In this document: positions 39,907 to 43,155 of the stretch, piece after piece
How positions within the stretch are numbered: the stretch's first letter is position 1
How the letters are laid out: every line of letters begins with the position of its first letter
Origin: an uncultured Clostridia bacterium
GTDB taxonomy: Bacteria; Bacillota; Clostridia; Oscillospirales; QAKW01
Length of the DNA: 43,155 nt
Assembly: GCA_947627315.1 (NCBI GenBank)
Contig: CANQVN010000004.1
Location: forward strand, 1-43,155
Direction: 5' to 3'
The notes under the pieces: model-generated
What the model was told of the DNA's origin: nothing
Database searches by the model: none
Seen by the model: only the letters and a program-made list of their open reading frames with translations
Made by a program: the position numbers and the translations under genes

Positions 39907-41180
39907 TAACAGAGAAAATAATACCATTTGAAAAAAAGGTATGGCTTTCATCGCCGACTATGCACGGCAAGGAGCTCGAGTATGTGACAAAAGCGATTGA
40001 CACCAACTGGGTGTCCACCGTGGGAGAGAATATCGACGAGATTGAAAGGCGGATAGCGGAATACGTCGGCTGTAAATATGCGGTCGCGCTGTCCTGCGGC
40101 ACGGCGTCGCTGCACCTTGCGGTAAAGCTTGCGGGCGAGCGGCTTTACGGTATGCCGAAGGCGGGGGAGGGGACGCTGCGCGGGCATCGCGTCTTCTGCG
40201 CCGATATGACCTTTGACGCGACGGTGAACCCCATCGCCTATGAAAACGGCGAAGCGGTGTTTATCGACACGGAGTATGACACCTGGAATATGGATCCGAA
40301 TGCGCTTGAAAAGGCGTTTGAGATATATCCCGACGTGCGGCTTGTGATGCTTGTGCATCTCTATGGCACGCCCGCCAAAATAGATGAGATACGGGCGATA
40401 TGCAAAAAGAACGGCGCGCTGATTATCGAGGATGCGGCGGAGTCGCTCGGCGCGACCTATAAGGGCAGGCAGACGGGTACTTTCGGCGACTATAATGCCA
40501 TCAGCTTTAACGGAAATAAAATCATAACCGGCTCGGCGGGCGGTATGTTTCTGACCGACAGCAAAGCCGACGCCGAAAAAGTCCGCAAGTGGAGCACCCA
40601 GAGCCGCGAGGCTGCGCCCTGGTATCAGCATGAGGAGATAGGTTATAACTACCGTATGTCAAACATTGTCGCGGGCGTTGTGCGCGGACAAATTCCGTAC
40701 CTTGCCGAGCATATTGCTCAGAAAAAGGCGATTTACGAGCGGTATAAGGCGGGTTTTAAGGATTTGCCGGTGCAGATGAACCCGTACACCCCCGACAGCG
40801 AGCCGAATTTCTGGCTTTCCTGCCTGCTAATTTGTCCCGAGGCGATGTGTAAGCAGGTGCGGGGCGACAACGACGCCGCGTATATAAAGGAGAGCGGCAA
40901 AAGCTGTCCTACCGAGATACTCGAAGCCCTTGCAAGCTGTAACGCCGAGGGTCGACCGATATGGAAGCCGATGCACCTCCAGCCGATTTACAGAACGAAT
41001 CCGTTCATTACCGTGTCCGGCAGCGGCAGAGCCGGGAGCAACGCCTATATCGCGGGAGATAAGACGGCGGATATCGGCGCGGACATCTTTTCGCGCGGGC
41101 TTTGCCTGCCGAGCGATAACAAGATGACCGCCGCCGAGCAGGACGCGGTTATAGAAATTGTAAAAAGTTGTTTTGCGTGA
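39903..41180 (+). CDS. DegT/DnrJ/EryC1 aminotransferase, PglE-like
   Basis: A 425-residue PLP sugar aminotransferase. SCGTASLHLAVKLAG binds PLP phosphate, DMTFDATVNPI and EDAAESLGA follow, and the PLP lysine is Lys206 in SFNGNKIITGSAGG. Such enzymes aminate C4 of UDP-4-keto-6-deoxy-GlcNAc; followed by PglC-like and PglD-like genes this would be PglE of UDP-bacillosamine synthesis. The 4,6-dehydratase PglF is not in the window. The start is a TTG that overlaps the preceding stop, with GGGAG 10 bases upstream; no ATG gives the full N-terminus. Confidence 0.9.
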   Translation: MITEKIIPFEKKVWLSSPTMHGKELEYVTKAIDTNWVSTVGENIDEIERRIAEYVGCKYAVALSCGTASLHLAVKLAGERLYGMPKAGEGTLRGHRVFCADMTFDATVNPIAYENGEAVFIDTEYDTWNMDPNALEKAFEIYPDVRLVMLVHLYGTPAKIDEIRAICKKNGALIIEDAAESLGATYKGRQTGTFGDYNAISFNGNKIITGSAGGMFLTDSKADAEKVRKWSTQSREAAPWYQHEEIGYNYRMSNIVAGVVRGQIPYLAEHIAQKKAIYERYKAGFKDLPVQMNPYTPDSEPNFWLSCLLICPEAMCKQVRGDNDAAYIKESGKSCPTEILEALASCNAEGRPIWKPMHLQPIYRTNPFITVSGSGRAGSNAYIAGDKTADIGADIFSRGLCLPSDNKMTAAEQDAVIEIVKSCFA

Positions 41181-41187
41181 TGTGATT

Positions 41188-41868
41188 ATGGAAAACTTAC
41201 ATAAACCTTACGGTCCGTACGAGCGGTGGTTCAAGCGCCCGCTTGACTTTGTACTTTCGCTTGCCGCGCTGATAGTGTTGTCGCCGCTTCTTTTGGTGTT
41301 AACGGTTGTCGGCGCGATAGCGATGCACGGCAATCCGTTTTTCGTACAGCGCCGCCCGGGCAGGATTGATAAAAAGACGGGTCGGGAGAAAATATTCCCG
41401 CTTTTCAAATTCAGGACGATGAGCAACCAGAGGGATAAGGACGGCAGACTTCTGCCGGACGAGCGGCGGCTGAATAAGTACGGAAAGCTGCTTAGAGCTA
41501 CCTCATGCGACGAGCTGCCTTCGCTTGTCAATATCCTCTGCGGTCACCTTTCCATCGTCGGTCCCCGTCCGCTGCTGGTAGAATACCTGCCGCGGTACAG
41601 CAGCGAGCAGAGACACCGTCACGATGTTCGCCCGGGACTTACCGGATACGCCCAGGTACACGGCAGAAACGCAATTTCGTGGGATGCTAAATTTGAGCTT
41701 GATCTTGACTACATAAGAAAGATTACATTTGCAGGCGACTTAAAAATATTGTTTTATTCAGTCTATGTTGTCATAAAACATACCGGTATCAGTTCGGATA
41801 CGTCTGTGACCATGGAGGAATTTCAAGGCGCGGCGCAGGAGGCTTTGAAAGAGAGCGTCAACGTGTAG
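41188..41868 (+). CDS. Phosphoglycosyl transferase (initiating sugar transferase), PglC-like
   Basis: A 226-residue monotopic enzyme that links a sugar phosphate to undecaprenyl phosphate. An N-terminal reentrant hydrophobic helix (about 17-48, FVLSLAALIVLSPLLLVLTV) leads into NPFFVQRRPGR, FPLFKFRTM, the catalytic Asp-Glu pair in SCDELPSLVNIL, SIVGPRPLL and HDVRPGLTGYAQV. This is the full motif set of the bacterial sugar transferase family. No ribosome site is clear; the ATG at 41188 lies 7 bases after the aminotransferase stop, suggesting coupling. The first committed membrane step of the operon's glycan would be done here. Confidence 0.93.
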   Translation: MENLHKPYGPYERWFKRPLDFVLSLAALIVLSPLLLVLTVVGAIAMHGNPFFVQRRPGRIDKKTGREKIFPLFKFRTMSNQRDKDGRLLPDERRLNKYGKLLRATSCDELPSLVNILCGHLSIVGPRPLLVEYLPRYSSEQRHRHDVRPGLTGYAQVHGRNAISWDAKFELDLDYIRKITFAGDLKILFYSVYVVIKHTGISSDTSVTMEEFQGAAQEALKESVNV

Positions 41869-41923
41869 GTATATTCTCTGAATAACGAGCTGCGAGTCCT
41901 GAAAGAGAGAAAAAGGAATAATT

Positions 41924-42532
41924 ATGGATGACAGATTGATTATAATCGGTGCCGGAGGGCATGGGCGCGTTGCGGCGGATATAGCAGGTATGAACGGGTA
42001 TGATGTTTCTTTTCTTGACGATAGGCAAGATATATCTGCAAACGCGGCGTTGTGCGGAAAGGTATCCGACGTTGAAAAATTTCTGGATAATCCGTTTTTT
42101 GTCGCCATAGGCGATCCGGATATACGCAGAGATATTTCGATGAAAATAACGAATCTCGGCGGAAGGCTGGTTACGCTGTTACATCCAAACTCGGTGTGTC
42201 ATCCGAATGTCCATCTCGGAATCGGAAGCATAGTTATGGCGGGGGCTGTCCTGTCCACAAATGCCGCGATAGGGAACGGAGCTATAATAAATACCTGCAG
42301 TTCTGTTGATCATGACTGTGTTGTCGGGGATTTTTGCCACATATCAGTCGGGGCGCATTTAGCCGGAACAGTCAGCGTCGGCGATTATACGATGATAGGA
42401 GCGGGCGCCACTATAATAAACAATATCTCAATTTGCGGCAGATGCGTGGTAGCGGCGGGAGCTGTAGTTGTAAAAAATATAACTGACAGAGGTACGTATA
42501 TGGGCGTACCCGCCGTTAAAAAGGTTAAATAA
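41924..42532 (+). CDS. Sugar O/N-acetyltransferase of the NeuD/PglD family
   Basis: A 202-residue protein. The N-terminal Rossmann-like domain (LIIIGAGGHGRVAADIA) binds the nucleotide sugar. A left-handed beta-helix of hexapeptide repeats (about 95-190, NVHLGIGSIVMAGAVL to GVPAVKKVK) binds acetyl-CoA. His130 in SSVDHDCVVGDF matches the PglD catalytic base. With the PglE-like gene it should acetylate the C4 amine of the UDP-amino sugar. AAAAAGGA lies 7 bases before the ATG. Confidence 0.92.
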   Translation: MDDRLIIIGAGGHGRVAADIAGMNGYDVSFLDDRQDISANAALCGKVSDVEKFLDNPFFVAIGDPDIRRDISMKITNLGGRLVTLLHPNSVCHPNVHLGIGSIVMAGAVLSTNAAIGNGAIINTCSSVDHDCVVGDFCHISVGAHLAGTVSVGDYTMIGAGATIINNISICGRCVVAAGAVVVKNITDRGTYMGVPAVKKVK

Positions 42533-42554
42533 GAGGATTGATAAAAAGCAGTTT

Positions 42555-43155
42555 ATGAAAATATTGTATGTGACAACCGTAGGCGGCACGATGATATTTT
42601 TTCCGGCTTTCATAAAAGCGTGCCTTGAAAACGGGCATAGCGTCGATATTGCGGCAAATGAGACGGACAGCGAGGTTCCCGCCTGTTATCGTGAGTGGGG
42701 ATGCAAAATATACGGACTGCCCTGCTCGCGCTCGCCCTTGAAAAAAGAAAATGCAGATACGGTAAAAATCATAAAAAACATAGTTGATTCCAATAACTAT
42801 GATATTGTGCATTGTCACACGCCGATAGCGGCGATGTGTACTCGGATTGCCTGCCGCGGCGCGCGTAAAAAAGGAACCAGGGTTGTATATACCGCCCACG
42901 GTTTTCATTTTTATAAAGGCGCCCCGCTGATAAACTGGCTTGTTTACTATCCCGTCGAATGGATTTGCGCACATTGGACAGACGCCCTGATTACCATAAA
43001 TCAAGAGGATTACGCGCTTGCAAAAAAGCATATGCACTCAAAACATGTGCATTACATACCCGGGGTCGGGATAGATATTTCAAGATTTTCAGAAAACAGA
43101 ATATCGCCGCAGGAGACGGAAAAGCTGCGCGGCTCTCTCAACGTCGGCAGTAGGG
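42555..43155 (+). CDS. Glycosyltransferase family 4, N-terminal part (cut by window end)
   Basis: An open frame of 200 codons running off the window. MKILYVTTVGGTMIFFPAFIK is the GT4/PglA-like GT-B opening. IVHCHTPIAAMCTRIACRG, VVYTAHGFHFYKGAP and TDALITINQEDYALAKKH follow in family order, and HYIPGVGIDISRF is the linker toward the C-terminal domain. Related enzymes add the second sugar onto the lipid-linked bacillosamine (PglA) or capsule sugars. It starts 22 bases after the acetyltransferase stop and continues the same operon. Confidence 0.9.
   Translation, partial: MKILYVTTVGGTMIFFPAFIKACLENGHSVDIAANETDSEVPACYREWGCKIYGLPCSRSPLKKENADTVKIIKNIVDSNNYDIVHCHTPIAAMCTRIACRGARKKGTRVVYTAHGFHFYKGAPLINWLVYYPVEWICAHWTDALITINQEDYALAKKHMHSKHVHYIPGVGIDISRFSENRISPQETEKLRGSLNVGSR

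Noticed and set aside
1-43155. CRISPR array, insertion sequence, prophage or origin of replication
   Set aside because: No regularly spaced repeats, transposase, integrase or phage structural genes, and no DnaA-box cluster, were recognised on reading both strands.

Overview
The window reads as a chromosomal piece of a strictly anaerobic, spore-forming Clostridia-type Firmicute, probably an uncultured Oscillospiraceae/Ruminococcaceae-like gut lineage. The reasons are a GerA-family germination operon, a CotF/ferritin-like coat-type protein, pyruvate formate-lyase with its activase, TTGACA/TATAAT promoters, strong AGGAGG ribosome sites, PadR/MarR/Rrf2/Xre regulators, a large secreted protein with the repeat style of gut Firmicutes, and tRNA genes with encoded CCA. 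Most genes are rich in GCG/GGC codons. The MFS gene near 2.5 kb and the surface-protein region near 34-37 kb are visibly more A+T-rich.

Layout. 1-2 kb: the tail of a sugar ABC permease, a TepA-type ClpP-like protease and a dihydrouridine synthase. 2.1-2.3 kb: tRNA-Met, tRNA-Glu and tRNA-Val behind one good promoter. 2.5-7.8 kb: an MFS transporter, then leftward MscS, fumarase and a homodimer-type ABC exporter. 7.9-10.5 kb: MltG, tRNA-Gln and a lone galactokinase. 10.5-13.5 kb: pflB-pflA. 13.6-15.9 kb: a ferritin-like protein, then a small Xre regulator divergent from a membrane-protein/zinc-ribbon locus that ends in a truncated DUF6273 domain. 15.9-20.3 kb: a leftward marR-ABC-ABC-ybjQ operon encoding a heterodimeric exporter. 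20.5-27.9 kb: a sulfur and methionine block (cysK, ECF S component, Rrf2 regulator, metY, metF, a free-standing methionine synthase reactivation domain, and metH without that domain). 27.9-29.7 kb: a padR-DUF1700-DUF4097 envelope-stress-like module. 29.9-32.9 kb: a compact germination operon. 32.9-33.8 kb: hpf and tRNA-Leu. 33.8-34.1 kb: a frameshifted gene remnant. 34.3-37.5 kb: a 1014-residue secreted protein followed by a 50-residue peptide gene. 37.7-39.4 kb: a translationally coupled acyltransferase/amidohydrolase pair. 39.6 kb to the end: a Pgl-type glycan operon (aminotransferase, phosphoglycosyl transferase, acetyltransferase, GT4 glycosyltransferase, the last cut by the window end).

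How the genes work together. CysK and MetY assimilate sulfide into cysteine and homocysteine. MetF supplies methyl-THF, and MetH plus the split reactivation protein make methionine. An Rrf2 regulator sits divergent from metY with a perfect dyad over both promoters. The pgl genes would make and transfer a bacillosamine-like sugar phosphate to a lipid carrier and extend it. The most noteworthy items are the split MetH, the Xre-controlled locus with a DUF6273 remnant resembling targets of diversity-generating retroelements, the gene broken by a 5-bp tandem duplication next to tRNA-Leu, the surface protein with its small downstream peptide, several clear operator dyads, and an uncharacterised structured leader in front of cysK. 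No CRISPR array, insertion sequence, rRNA or complete mobile element was seen.
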